Below are positions 19,094 through 29,239 of a stretch of DNA of 64,000 nucleotides, piece after piece. The notes under the pieces are model-generated. The model did not search any database, had not been told where the DNA came from, and worked only from the letters and a program-made list of their open reading frames with translations. Each line of letters starts with the position of its first letter. Position 1 is the stretch's first letter. The DNA lies in NCBI RefSeq assembly GCF_041296385.1, contig NW_027184084.1, forward strand, positions 2,418,001-2,482,000, in the 5' to 3' direction. A program made the position numbers and the translations under genes. This DNA comes from Aphelocoma coerulescens. Its lineage: Eukaryota; Chordata; Aves; Passeriformes; Corvidae.

Positions 19094-20043
19094 TGTTGGG
19101 GTTTTAGTTTTGTCCTAGTTTTTTTCTGTTGGAGGAATTTTCTCCCATATGCATGTTGCTAGGAGACAAATGACCATACTTAAGAAAGACAAAAGCACCC
19201 CGTTTTGGGGGGTGGGGTGGGCCTGGCTACTCTTTGTTTCACCTGGGCATGTTGGGAGTTCGCTCTCAGCGTCTGGAGAGAGAAGCCGCGGAGAGAAGAG
19301 CTGCTGGTTCCCGTTTTTTTTTCGGCGTCTTTCCTTTCTGCTGGAAACAACACCGGGATCCCAAGGCTGCTTTCCCTGCCCTGCTGGAGGCTGGGGTTGG
19401 GGCCGCCCTGCACCGCTGCTGTTTCGAGCCTTCGCTGCGTTGTAGCCGTGCTCACCCTGCCTGCCTGGAGCCCCCGGGGGGTTCCCCTTTTGGATACATC
19501 TCATCTGCCACCCGGGATTTGTGTTTGTGCCTGCCGCTCCGGCCTTGCCATTTCCAGCCTGCTGTTCCGGGAGTCCAGGACCGGCTGCCCAGGGTTTGTG
19601 AAGCTCCTTTGTTCCACCCTCCCCCGGGATCCCAGGGCACCAGCGCTGCGTGATCCCCGAGCTCGCTCCGGAGCGCCCCCTGCAGCCGCGGGGGAACCAT
19701 CGCACCTGCCCTGCTCACTGGGAGCCGCCAGCGATCCCTGCTGGCTGCGAGCGGAACTGCACCTGAGGGGGAGTAGCCTGACAGCCGAGAAGGCCGGGAC
19801 TGGGTTTGTGTTTGCTGTTATTGTCATAGTTGTTGTTGTTTTGTTCGACTGGTTATCTATCTATCTATCTATCTATCAATCTATCCATATATAGTAAAGA
19901 ACTGTTATTCCTATTTCCCACATCTTTGCCTAAAGACCCTTGATTTCAAAATCATAATAACTCAGGGGGAAAGGGGTTATATCTGCCACTTCAAGGGGGG
20001 CTTCTGCCTTCCTTAGCAGACACCTGTCCTTCAAACCGAGACA
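19094..20043 (+). repeat. ERV-L copy 2 5' LTR
   Basis: TGTTGGGGTTTTAG to GAGACA. GC-rich centre with many spurious reading frames, and a TATC microsatellite (about 19853-19890) near the 3' end. Followed by gattt and PBS-like TGGTGCCCAACCGTGGGG (20049-20066). Confidence 0.93.
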
Positions 20044-20048
20044 GATTT

Positions 20049-20066
20049 TGGTGCCCAACCGTGGGG
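20049..20066 (+). other. PBS of ERV-L copy 2
   Basis: TGGTGCCCAACCGTGGGG, five bases after the LTR end. The tRNA is not assigned. Confidence 0.65.
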
Positions 20067-20589
20067 CCTGAGGGCATTAAGAGAGAGAGGTGAAAAAGGA
20101 ATAACAGTTCCTGGATAACTTAATTTGGTGTGTTGGATATAGGAACCTTGGTAGGCAGCACTATGTGGTCTACTTTGCCCTGGTTCGGGTGGCATGTGGC
20201 CGTGGCTAAATTCTTCCCCTTTGCAGCTCCTTACTTGAATATGGGTCCTCTGACTAAGGCTACCATTGCTGTTATCCAGCTTGCGCTATGGGTCGAGAAG
20301 GTGAGGAATTCATGGGTTTTTAACTTCCTCCGGAATGTGGGCATGTGGATAAACGGCTAACACACACTGAGCGCATGTTTTTGGGGTTATGTTAACAATG
20401 GTACCTTCTGTGAGGAAATGACACCAGGGGAAGTTTTCCCCCAACCCCTCAACCAGTTCTTTGGACCCACCCCATCAATTTTCGAAGGGTTTAGATTCCC
20501 TCTGAATACTAATCACCTGCTGCTGGTAGGCCTACTCTATTTAGCATTCAAGGATAAGTTGAGATTGGCTTGGATAACTACTCAGACAC

Positions 20590-20815
20590 CAGCCCCAGAG
20601 ACTAGAGATCCTGCCCCAGAGCCTGATCCTGCCCCAGAACCTGACATGGCCCCAGAGAGTAAAGTCCCTACCCCAGAGCCTGATCCTGCCCCGGAACCTG
20701 ACACGGCCCCAGACACTAGAGATCCTACCCCAGAGCCTGATTCGGCCCCAGAGCCTGACACAGCCCCAGACACTAGATACCCTGCCCCACAGCCAGATAC
20801 TGCCCAACAGCCCAC
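20590..20815 (+). repeat. Minisatellite coding for PAPEPD repeats in gag
   Basis: Roughly 60-base units built from 'gcc cca gag cct gat' codons, giving PAPEPD / APDTRDPTPEPD repeats. The antisense frames over it are shadows. Absent from the part of copy 1 in the window. Confidence 0.8.
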
Positions 20816-22172
20816 CTCAGAAATGGACTACCCGAAATGGGTGGGGGTACTGGCGAAAGGGATGCAGGAGATGTGCCAGGAGATGGGCCAGGTGCGCCAG
20901 GAGATGGGCTAGGTGCACCAGGGGATATGCCAATTGCTAAGGGAATACACCTACTCAGCTAGTGAAAAAACCTCTCCCTGCCCCAAAGAGGGTGAGTCTG
21001 ACGGTGCAGCAGTGGAACCCACGGATGTTACAACCATCCAGGTTTCAGCTGAACCCCAAGGACAAGTACAGCCAGCAGCAGTTGCCCCTGTGCAAAGGAG
21101 GAAGTGTAAGACCAAATCAGTACCACCAGTTAATGATGATGGGGAACCAGGGCCCTCACAACCAGCAGGGGAGCCAGAGCCAGAAATCATCATTGAGTCC
21201 CTGTCGTACGACAGTCTCCGTGGTATGCGAGACGACATTGTGCGAAGGGGGCGTGAGCCTTATACCACCTGGCTACTTCGGGTTTGGGACCTTATGGGCA
21301 CAAGTGTGCAACTGGATAGTGGTGAGGCAAGGTATCTGGGATCGTTGACCCAGGACCCAGGTGTGAACCAGGTATTTGTGAGGGAGCCAGGGCCCCTTTC
21401 TCTCTGGGAGCGGCTCTTAATGAGTGTGAGAGAAAGGTTCATTCACAAAGAGAGAATGCAGGAGTACCATCATAGAATGCAGTGGAAGACACTTGAGGAA
21501 GGGATCCAACAGCTAAGAGAGGTGGCAGTATTAGAGGTACTCTTTGGGAGGGATGGACAGCACGGTAATGACCCCGATAAGGTCAGGTGCACAGGACAGA
21601 TGATGTGGAACCTGGCAAGACTAGGGCCATCGCAATACACCACCTTCATTTCAACCATTGATGCTGACAATAACCGAGAAACAGTGGGCTCTGTTGCCAA
21701 CAAGCTCAGGAATTATGACAGCATGGTCAATGGTCCGCTGAAAGCTCATGTCTCTGCTGTGGTCCAGGACCTCAAAGAGGAGATGAAGGAGATGAGGAAG
21801 GAAATGAGGGAGGAGATGGAAGAGATGAGGAAGGTCAGTGTGGCACCAGTGCGAGTCACAGGCCCCCAAATCAGAGCCCGTCGTCCCCCTGCTAGAGAGA
21901 GAGGGTACACCCCACGAGCTGAGCTGTGGTTTTTCCTGTGTGAGCATGGGGAAGACATGAGAAGGTGGGATGGGAAACCCACTTCTGTCCTGGCAGCGCG
22001 GGTGCGTGAACTCAAGGAGGGAGGCACTAACCGAGGGGGTTCCGCTAAGGTGAAAGTAGCCTCAGCCTCCCGTGACCGAGCTGCCAGGTATTACAGACGG
22101 GAGGATGATATGTCAGATCCCCTCGAAGGTACCTCTAGTATGTATGCCCAGGGAAAGAATGATAACCAGGGC

Positions 22173-22175
22173 TAG
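22173..22175 (+). other. In-frame UAG between gag and protease (ERV-L)
   Basis: TAG followed by AGG GGC CCT, with protease continuing in the same frame. The same stop and downstream sequence stand at 1091-1093. A GC-rich stretch (aggggccctgcctctagcc) follows and could fold. Readthrough is the likely use, by analogy with gammaretroviral gag-pol. Confidence 0.65.
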
Positions 22176-22577
22176 AGGGGCCCTGCCTCTAGCCAGGAAG
22201 AGGCACGGGAGAACCGGGTTTTCTGGACGGTGTGGATCCGATGGCCTGGCACATCAGAGCCACAAAAATATGATGCATTGGTTGATACTGGGGCACAGTG
22301 TACTTTAATGCCATCGGGACATGTGGGGGCAGAACCTGTATCCATTGCTGGGGTGACTGGGGGATCACAGCAGTTGACCCTTTTGGAAGCTGAGGTGAGC
22401 CTGACTGGGAAGGAGTGGCAAAAGCATCCAATTGTGACCGGTCCAGAGGCCCCATGTATTCTGGGCATAGACTTCCTCCGGAATGGCTATTACAAAGACC
22501 CAAAGGGACTCAGGTGGGCTTTTGGAATAGCTGCTGTGGAGGCAGAGGGCATTAAGCAATTGAACACTTTGCCCTGA
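22176..22577 (+). CDS. pro: ERV-L protease (copy 2)
   Basis: Aspartic protease domain of about 130 residues in frame with gag. Active site VDTGAQCTLMPS (about 22281-22316), and a C-terminal conserved CILGIDFLRNG. It ends at TGA 22575-22577. No stop other than the flanking pair, so it is probably intact. The homologue in copy 1 is at 1094-1495. Confidence 0.85.
   Translation, partial: RGPASSQEEARENRVFWTVWIRWPGTSEPQKYDALVDTGAQCTLMPSGHVGAEPVSIAGVTGGSQQLTLLEAEVSLTGKEWQKHPIVTGPEAPCILGIDFLRNGYYKDPKGLRWAFGIAAVEAEGIKQLNTLP
22575..22577 (+). other. In-frame UGA CUA between protease and pol (ERV-L)
   Basis: TGA followed by CTA TCA, then pol in the same frame. UGA CUA is a known leaky stop context in animals. 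Identical at 1493-1495 in copy 1. Confidence 0.65.
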
Positions 22578-25358
22578 CTATCAGAGAACCCATCTGCAGT
22601 CGGCCTTCTGAAGGTGGAAGAACAAAGAGTACCAATTGCTACCTCAACAGTGCATCGCCGACAGTACCGGACAACTGGAGATGCTGTGATTCCCATCCAC
22701 AAGATGATCCGCGAGCTGGAGAGCCAAGGGGTGGTCAGCAAGACCCACTCACCCTTCAACAGCCCCATTTGGCCTGTGCGCAAGTCTGACGGGGAATGGA
22801 GATTGACAGTGGACTATCGTGCCTTGAATGAAGTGACTCCACCACTGAGCGCTGCTGTGCCGGACATGTTGGAGCTCCAGTACAAGCTGGAGTCCAAAGC
22901 AGCCAAGTGGTATGCCACTAATGACATTGCTAATACATTTTTCTCCATTCCTCTGGCGGCAGAGTGCAGGACTCAGTTTGCTTTCACCTGGAGGGGTGTG
23001 CAGTACACCTGGAACCGACTGCCCCAGGGGTGGAAGCACAGTCCCACCATCTGCCATGGACTGATCCAGGCTGCACTGGAAAAGGGTGAGGCCCCAGAAC
23101 ATCTGCAGTACATTGATGACATCATTGTGTGGGGGAACACCGCAACAGAAGTGTTTGAGAAAGGAGAGAGAATAATCCAAATTCTCCTGGAAGCTGGTTT
23201 CGCCATCAAGAAGAGCAAAGTCAAGGGACCTGCCCGAGAGATCCAGTTCCTGGGAGTAAAGTGGCAAGATCGACGGCGTCAGATTCCCACTGAGGTCATC
23301 AACAAGATCACTGCGATGTCTCCACCGACCAGTAAGAAGGAAACACAAGCTTTCCTAGGCGCCATAGGTTTCTGGAGGATGCACATTCCTGAGTACAGCC
23401 AGATTGTGAGCCCTCTTTACCTGGTTACCCGCAAGAAGAACGATTTCCACTGGGGCCCTGAACAACAGCAAGCCTTTGCCCAGATCAAGCAGGAAATCGT
23501 TCACGCCGTAGCCCTTGGCCCAGTCCGGACAGGACCAGAGGTGAAGAACGTGCTCTACTCTGCAGCCGGGAACAATGGTCTGTCCCGGAGCCTCTGGCAG
23601 AAGGTGCCTGGTGAGACTCGGGGCCGACCACTAGGATTCTGGAGCCGAAGTTACAGAGGGCCTGAAGCCAACTACACTCCCACAGAGAAAGAAATCTTGG
23701 CAGCTTATGAAGGAGTCCAAGCTGCCTCAGAAGTAATCGGCACAGAGGCACAACTCCTCCTGGCACCCCGACTACCGGTGCTGGGGTGGATGTTCAAAGG
23801 AAAGGTTCCCTCCACGCATCACGCCACCGATGCTACTTGGAGCAAATGGATCGCCCTCATCACGCAGCGCGCCCGAATTGGAAACCCAAGTCGCCCTGGG
23901 ATCTTGGAAATAATTACGAACTGGCCAGAAGGTGAGACTTTTGGGTTATCTTCTGAAGAAGAAGAGGAGCAGGTGACGCGTGCCGAAGAAGCCCCACCAT
24001 ATAATGAGCTACCAGAGAGTGAAAGACAATATGCCCTCTTCACTGATGGTTCCTGCCGAATTGTAGGCGGTAGCCGGAAATGGAAAGCTGCTGTATGGAG
24101 CCCCACACGACAAGTTGCACAGGCTACGGAAGGAGAAGGTGGATCGAGCCAATTTGCGGAGCTAAAAGCCGTTCAATTGGCTCTGGACATAGCTGAAAGA
24201 GAGAAGTGGCCAAAGCTCTACCTCTACACTGATTCATGGATGGTAGCCAATGCTCTGTGGGGTTGGCTGGAAAGGTGGAATAAGGAAAACTGGCAGCGCA
24301 GAGGAAAACCAATCTGGGCTGCTGAGGAGTGGAAAGACATTGCCACTCGAGTAGAGAAACTATCTGTGAAGGCCCGTCATGTAGATGCTCACATCCCCAA
24401 GAGCCGGGCTAATGAAGAACATCGTAATAACAAGCAGGTAGATCAGGCTGCGAAAATAGAGGTGTCCCAGATAGACTTGGATTGGCAACATAAAGGGGAG
24501 TTGTTCCTAGCTCGATGGGCCCATGATGCCTCAGGCCATCAGGGCAGAGATGCCACCTATAAGTGGGCACGAGATCGAGGGGTGGATCTGACCATGGACA
24601 GTATCTCCCAGGTGATCCATGACTGTGAGACACGCGCTGCGATCAAGCAGGCCAAGCGGGTGAAGCCCCTGTGGTATGGTGGGCGGTGGTCCAAATACAA
24701 GTATGGGGAGGCCTGGCAGATTGATTACATCACACTGCCTCAAACCCGCCAAGGCAAGCGCTATGTGCTCACGATGGTAGAAGCCACCACAGGATGGCTG
24801 GAGACCTACCCTGTGCCTCACGCTACGGCCCGGAACACCATCCTGGGCCTCGAAAAGCAAGTCCTTTGGAGGCATGGTACCCCTGAGAGAATTGAATCTG
24901 ACAATGGGACTCACTTCAAGAACAGCCTTATAAACACCTGGGCTAGAGAACATGGCATTGAGTGGGTGTACCACATCCCTTACCATGCACCAGCAGCTGG
25001 GAAGGTTGAGCGGTGTAATGGACTGCTTAAAACCACCTTGAAGGCACTGGGTGGGGGGACTTTCAAAAACTGGGAGGTGCATTTAGCAAGAGCCACCTGG
25101 TTGTTTAACACCCGAGGCTCCACCAGCCGAGCAGGCCCTGCCCAATCCGAACCCCTACAAACAACAGATGGGGATAAGGTTCCAGTGGTGCACGTGAGAG
25201 GTATGCTTGGAAAAACTGTTTGGGTAAAGTCTGCCTTGAGCAAAGACAAACCCATCCGTGGGGTTGTTTTTGCTCAGGGACCAGGTTGTACCTGGTGGGT
25301 GATGCAAAGGGATGGAGAGACCCGATGCATACCGCAAGGGGACCTTGTTTTAGGGTGA
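22578..25358 (+). CDS. pol: ERV-L pol: RT, RNase H, integrase (copy 2)
   Basis: Open for more than 900 codons. RT has LPQGW and the catalytic YIDD (23109-23120). RNase H has FTDGSC, AELKAVQLAL, YTDSW and HVDAH. Integrase has the HHCC region, catalytic Asp in WQIDYITLP, Asp in SDNGTHF and Glu in GKVERCN. One defect: the zinc-binding pair CETC of copies 1 and 3 is CETR here (about 24628-24639). It ends PQGDLVLG. Translation needs readthrough of the UGA at 22575-22577, since no suitable AUG opens the frame. Confidence 0.92.
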   Translation, partial: LSENPSAVGLLKVEEQRVPIATSTVHRRQYRTTGDAVIPIHKMIRELESQGVVSKTHSPFNSPIWPVRKSDGEWRLTVDYRALNEVTPPLSAAVPDMLELQYKLESKAAKWYATNDIANTFFSIPLAAECRTQFAFTWRGVQYTWNRLPQGWKHSPTICHGLIQAALEKGEAPEHLQYIDDIIVWGNTATEVFEKGERIIQILLEAGFAIKKSKVKGPAREIQFLGVKWQDRRRQIPTEVINKITAMSPPTSKKETQAFLGAIGFWRMHIPEYSQIVSPLYLVTRKKNDFHWGPEQQQAFAQIKQEIVHAVALGPVRTGPEVKNVLYSAAGNNGLSRSLWQKVPGETRGRPLGFWSRSYRGPEANYTPTEKEILAAYEGVQAASEVIGTEAQLLLAPRLPVLGWMFKGKVPSTHHATDATWSKWIALITQRARIGNPSRPGILEIITNWPEGETFGLSSEEEEEQVTRAEEAPPYNELPESERQYALFTDGSCRIVGGSRKWKAAVWSPTRQVAQATEGEGGSSQFAELKAVQLALDIAEREKWPKLYLYTDSWMVANALWGWLERWNKENWQRRGKPIWAAEEWKDIATRVEKLSVKARHVDAHIPKSRANEEHRNNKQVDQAAKIEVSQIDLDWQHKGELFLARWAHDASGHQGRDATYKWARDRGVDLTMDSISQVIHDCETRAAIKQAKRVKPLWYGGRWSKYKYGEAWQIDYITLPQTRQGKRYVLTMVEATTGWLETYPVPHATARNTILGLEKQVLWRHGTPERIESDNGTHFKNSLINTWAREHGIEWVYHIPYHAPAAGKVERCNGLLKTTLKALGGGTFKNWEVHLARATWLFNTRGSTSRAGPAQSEPLQTTDGDKVPVVHVRGMLGKTVWVKSALSKDKPIRGVVFAQGPGCTWWVMQRDGETRCIPQGDLVLG

Positions 25359-25495
25359 ACTACCCACGGCTCTGTACTTGTATCAGTATCAGCATGTACA
25401 TATGTATATAATTTGGGTGATGCATGTATTTATATGGTTAAAAAGGTTAAGTTTCATGTAACATGTTAGTATGGGAAAAAATTCGGGGTGGATAA

Positions 25496-26445
25496 TGTTG
25501 GGGTTTTAGCTTTGTCCTAGTTTTTTTCTGTTGGAGGAATTTTCTCCCATATGCATGTTGCTAGGAGACAAATGACCATACTTAAGAAAGACAAAAGCAC
25601 CCCGTTTTGGGGGGTGGGGTGGGCCTGGCTACTCTTTGTTTCACCTGGGCGTGTTGGGAGTTCGCTCTCAGCGTCTGGAGAGAGAAGCCGCGGAGAGAAG
25701 AGCTGCTGGTTCCCGTTTCTTTTTCGGCGTCTTTCGTCTCTGCTGGAAACAACACCGGGATCCCAAGGCTGCCTTCCCTGCCCTGCTGGAGGCTGGGGTT
25801 GGGGCCGCCCTGCACCGCTGCTGTTTCGAGCCTTCGCTGCGTTGTAGCCGTGCTCACCCTGCCTGCCTGGAGCCCCCGGGGGGTTCCCCTTTTGGATACA
25901 TCTCATCTGCCACCCGGGATTTGTGTTTGTGCCTGCCGCTCCGGCCTTGCCATTTCCAGCCTGCTGTTCCGGGAGTCCAGGACCGGCTGCCCAGGGTTTG
26001 TGAAGCTCCTTTGTTCCACCCTCCCCCGGGATCCCAGGGCACCAGCGCCGCGTGATCCCCGAGCTCGCTCCGGAGCGCCCCCTGCAGCCGCGGGGGAACC
26101 ATCGCACCTGCCCTGCTCACTGGGAGCCGCCAGCGATCCCTGCTGGCTGCGAGCGGAACTGCACCTGAGGGGGAGTAGCCTGACAGCCGAGAAGGCCGGG
26201 ACTGGGTTTGTGTTTGCTGTTATTGTCATTGTTGTTGTTGTTTTGTTCGACTGGTTATATATCTATCTATCTATCTATCTATAAATATATATATAGTAAA
26301 GAACTGTTATTCCTATTTCCCACATCTTTGCCTAAAGACCCTTGATTTCAAAATCATAATAACTCAGGGGGAAAGGGGTTATATTTGCCACTTCAAGGGG
26401 GGCTTCTGCCTTCCTTAGCAGACACCTGTCTTTCAAACATAGACA
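25496..26445 (+). repeat. ERV-L copy 2 3' LTR
   Basis: TGTTGGGGTTTTAG to TAGACA, 950 bp. The TATC/TATA microsatellite (about 26257-26297) differs from the 5' LTR. Bases 25359-25495 are AT-rich 3' untranslated sequence without a clear G-rich polypurine tract. Confidence 0.93.
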
Positions 26446-26688
26446 GAACCCTTTCCTAAGTTTACCCCATCCCCAGTTCATTCCTAATCCGTTTTTTACC
26501 CCATGGCTTCCCTATACAATTCCCTTTCCCTACAACTCCGATGCCGAGGGGGGATGAAACGGGGGAGGGAAGAAATTAAACCCTCTTCTGCCTCAGTTTC
26601 CCCACAAAACATGCTCAGAGAGTTCTGTCTCTCTTCTGTCAGCCTTAAGATGTTCCACAGAATCTCTTTGGACATTCAAAGACTCAGA
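26446..26688 (+). pseudogene. CSD copy 2, C-terminal and 3' untranslated part
   Basis: Continues CSD copy 2 after the ERV-L. It matches copy 1 from 11123 on (ccctttcctaagtttacc...), through the stop (gatgaaa) to gactcag, then diverges. About 20 bases before the stop are missing relative to copy 1. Confidence 0.8.
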
Positions 26689-27387
26689 TGCTGAAGCAGC
26701 TGTAATTTGATGAGAAGTTTGAACAGGGAGAGATGGAAGCGATGAGGACCTTTGCTCCAAATGGAAGAGGAGAAAACCTCAGTTCCTAGAGATGCTCCCA
26801 GAGATAGTCCTAGAGATGAAGGTGAGGAGGACCCTTTGCTCCCAGGGAAGGAGGACGGCCTCTGTTCTTAGAGATGAAATGCTCCCAGAGATGGGTGAAG
26901 AGAACTTTTGTTTCTGAATGGGTCAACCTTAACATAGTACCCCAGTAATTCAAGAGTGGACCCTCAAAAGCAGTTGTGGGAAAAGCTGCAAGTCGGGGGA
27001 AGGGACTCACATGAGAGCAGAGAACCAACCCAGGCAGCTGTCTCATTGTGATAATGTTTTCATAGCATGGGCAAGAGAGACTCCTCTTCCTAAATGGATT
27101 GAACAAGGTTATTATGGAAGTGGTAAACAGACTGAACATCTCAAGGGTTGTCTTTTTACATTGTCAGTGGGAGAAGGGAGAAAGGTGGGGGGAGGAGAAG
27201 AGTTCTGAAGGTGTGGTATGATTTTATTTTTTTCCTTTTTCCCTCTTTTAGGTCTGTTAATAAACTTCTTTATATTCTTTCAAGTTTGGTGCCTGCTTTG
27301 CTTTTCTCCTAATTCTTATCTCACAGAAGGTAAACAGTGATGAGTCTTTTGGACAAAACCACTACAAAAAGATAAAAGTTCCCGACA
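26689..27387 (+). repeat. LTR of an ERV-L-like family
   Basis: Purine-rich U3 (gagatgaag... units), AATAAA with tttggtgcctgctttgc downstream (about 27257-27300), and a 3' end gatgagtcttttggacaaaaccactaca that is shared with the LTR next to ERV-L copy 3 (about 29755-29783). No target duplication found. Bases 27388-27624 hold nothing I can identify. Confidence 0.5.
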
Positions 27388-27629
27388 CCAAATCCAAAAA
27401 TAACATAATCACAACACAAAAATGGACGAACTACAAAAAAAATCCACCCCTGGATCCTTCACTACAATTACGATACAAATTTCCCACTATCATTCTACTT
27501 AAAATTACGGTTCAATTCTTGTTTTGCCCATTATTTCTTGCAATTAAAATCCTTACCTCAAAGACCTCATGACTGCCCACATTCTTCACCAAAAAACTGT
27601 GGTGTTTTGACACTGGCCAAATGCCAGAC

Positions 27630-28185
27630 TGTACTAGTTTGGAAACAAAACCAGTGGTAGGCACCAAGTCAGAATAACAATTTAATGGGGAAATTAAAGA
27701 AAAGGGAAAAAAAATAAAAAAAACACTGGTTCAAACTGACAGAGTATAGATACAACCTGACACCCTGTTAGTCAGGGTGGTGGTAGCGCTCCGGTGGAAT
27801 GGTGGCTGCAGTCCTCCTGAAGTGGTGAACCTGTAGGAAGGGCCTGCTCTTCCTCAGAAGGTCCTGTGGTGGCTAGGTCCTCTGGAAATGCAATGGAAAG
27901 GTTGTCTCTGGTGTTCAGAATCTCACATTATATCCAGGATGGAATGCTTGGTTCCTCCCTCTGGGTGGAGCATCTCACAATGGTGTAATGAATCATGAGG
28001 CCAGGTGTTGATTAGGCTCATTAACAGAAGATGGTACAGAGGGAGTTATCTCTGAGTCATGCGGCAGCATGGCATTGATGGGCCATTAACAGAAAGAGTC
28101 TGGGGGGAAGAGACAAGGAAACACTGCCCCTCCTGGTTTCAACAGCTCATGAGGATGGTAATAGAATACACTGCAACTCAGGACA
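27630..28185 (-). repeat. Solo LTR B (same family as 5758-6319)
   Basis: On minus TGTCCTGAGTTGCA to AACTAGTACA, 556 bp. Exact 5-bp duplication cagac (27625-27629, 28186-28190). Confidence 0.85.
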
Positions 28186-28190
28186 CAGAC

Positions 28191-29060
28191 ACCCACAAAA
28201 ACTCCTCGCTCACCGTCCCCTGCTGCAGCTGGGCAGAGGAGAGAAAAAGTTAATGAAGGCTTCATGAGTTGAGATAAGGACCAGGAGAAAACACTCCAAG
28301 GGCAAGACCGGTTCAACTTAAAGCTACAAAGTGAGGTTATTACTAACAAAATGAGAGGAGGATAATGAGAAGTAAAAATAAGCCCTTAAAAACACCTTTT
28401 CTTCCCCCAACCCCTCCCTCCTTTCCACTGACAGTGCAGGGAGACAGGGCATGGGGGTTTTGGTCACCCGAGATCTTTTTCCACTGCTCAGGGAGAGGAG
28501 TCCTTCCCCTGTGAGACCATGGGGTCCCTCCCATGGGAGACAGTTCTCCATGAACTTCTCCAGCTCCAAATCTCACAAGCAGCAGCTCCCTGAGAACTGC
28601 TGCAATGTGAGTCCCTCACATGGGCAAACAGTCCTCCCAAAACTGCTGCAGCGTGGGTCACTCTTCCATGGGGTGCAGCCCTCCAAGGACAGGCTGCTCC
28701 AACCTGGAAGCAGGGGTCCCCTCTCTCCACTGGGTCTCCCACTGGACCACAGCCTCCTCCAGGCATCCACCCACTCCGGCATGGGCACCTCCCCCACGGG
28801 CTGCAGGTGGATCCCTGCATCCTCCATGGACCCCATGGGGTGCGGGGGGACGACCTGCTTTACCATGGTCATCACCATGGCCTGCAGAGGTATCTTGGCT
28901 CCAGCGCCTGGAGCACCTCCTCCCCCTCCTTCTTCACTGAACTTGGTGTCTCCATGTTGTTTCCCTCACATGTTCTCACCTTGTCCTCTTCTCTAGCTGG
29001 AATTAAAACTGTGCCCCACTTTGTTTTGATTTTCTTCTTAAATATGTTATCACAGAGTCA
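28191..29060. repeat. Dispersed non-coding repeat R1, copy 1
   Basis: Shares order and many runs with 30030-30895, for example ctctgctgcag..ctgagcagagga, catgagttgagataagga, ctccatgggctgcaagtggat, cttggagcac.tcctc. It may be a bird LTR or its internal sequence lying on minus. The reading frames in it are not conserved between the copies. Confidence 0.6.
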
Positions 29061-29190
29061 TTACCATAATCTCTAATTGGCCCAGCCTTGGCCAGTGGCA
29101 TGTTCATTTTTAGAACCATCATGGATTGGGTCTGCTGGACATGGTGGAAGCTTCTAGCAGCTTCTCACAGAAGCCACCTCTGTGACCCCC

Positions 29191-29209
29191 CCCCCCCCCC
29201 CCCCCCCCC
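29191..29209. repeat. Poly-C tract
   Basis: A run of about 19-20 C in a region (29061-29240) that otherwise holds nothing I can identify. Confidence 0.9.
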
Positions 29210-29239
29210 GCTATCAAAAACCAGGCCATGCAAAACCAA

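Larger units (their letters stand above)
20163..22175 (+). pseudogene. gag: ERV-L gag (copy 2), two internal stops
   Basis: One frame from ATG 20163 (MWSTLPWFGWHV...) to TAG 22173-22175, interrupted by TAA 20358-20360 and TAG 20910-20912. The N-terminus is strongly hydrophobic (PWFGWHVAVAKFFPFAAPYL). Then come Pro/Glu/Asp repeats (about 20590-20815), a Met/Gln/Glu-rich coiled-coil-like part, and a conserved central region (WLLRVWDLMG, LSLWERLLMSVRERF, WKTLEEGIQQLREV). A charged helix (about 21770-21830, KEEMKEMRKEM) precedes the C-terminus. There is no zinc knuckle. The two stops look like point mutations. Confidence 0.8.
19094..26445 (+). mobile_element. ERV-L provirus copy 2, near-complete
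   Basis: 7.35 kb with two 950-bp LTRs (19094-20043, 25496-26445) and exact 5-bp duplication gaacc (19089-19093, 26446-26450). Layout: LTR, PBS, gag, TAG, pro, TGA, pol, LTR, with all three coding parts in one frame. The LTRs differ at about a dozen sites plus a TATC microsatellite, implying a modest age. No env or dUTPase. Confidence 0.95.
17464..26688 (+). mobile_element. CSD-carrying LTR element, copy 2, split by ERV-L copy 2
   Basis: 5' LTR (17464-17754, 291 bp), PBS-like TGGTGGAGAATTGC at 17757 and a CSD gene starting at 17867. ERV-L copy 2 inserted into its C-terminal coding part (target gaacc). It resumes at 26446 and follows copy 1 to about 26688, where another LTR starts, so the 3' LTR is lost. 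It inserted into class I RT (16777-17463). Confidence 0.88.

Noticed and set aside
19149..19894. Several long overlapping reading frames, repeated at 25551-26284
   Set aside because: They lie inside the GC-rich ERV-L LTR on both strands, with no domain, and appear twice only because the LTR does.
20541..20815. Minus-strand Gly/Ser/Val/Trp repeat proteins
   Set aside because: Antisense of the PAPEPD minisatellite in ERV-L gag.
28451..28996. A 181-codon plus frame in the R1 repeat
   Set aside because: The frame is not kept in the second R1 copy (30030-30895) and has no recognisable domain.
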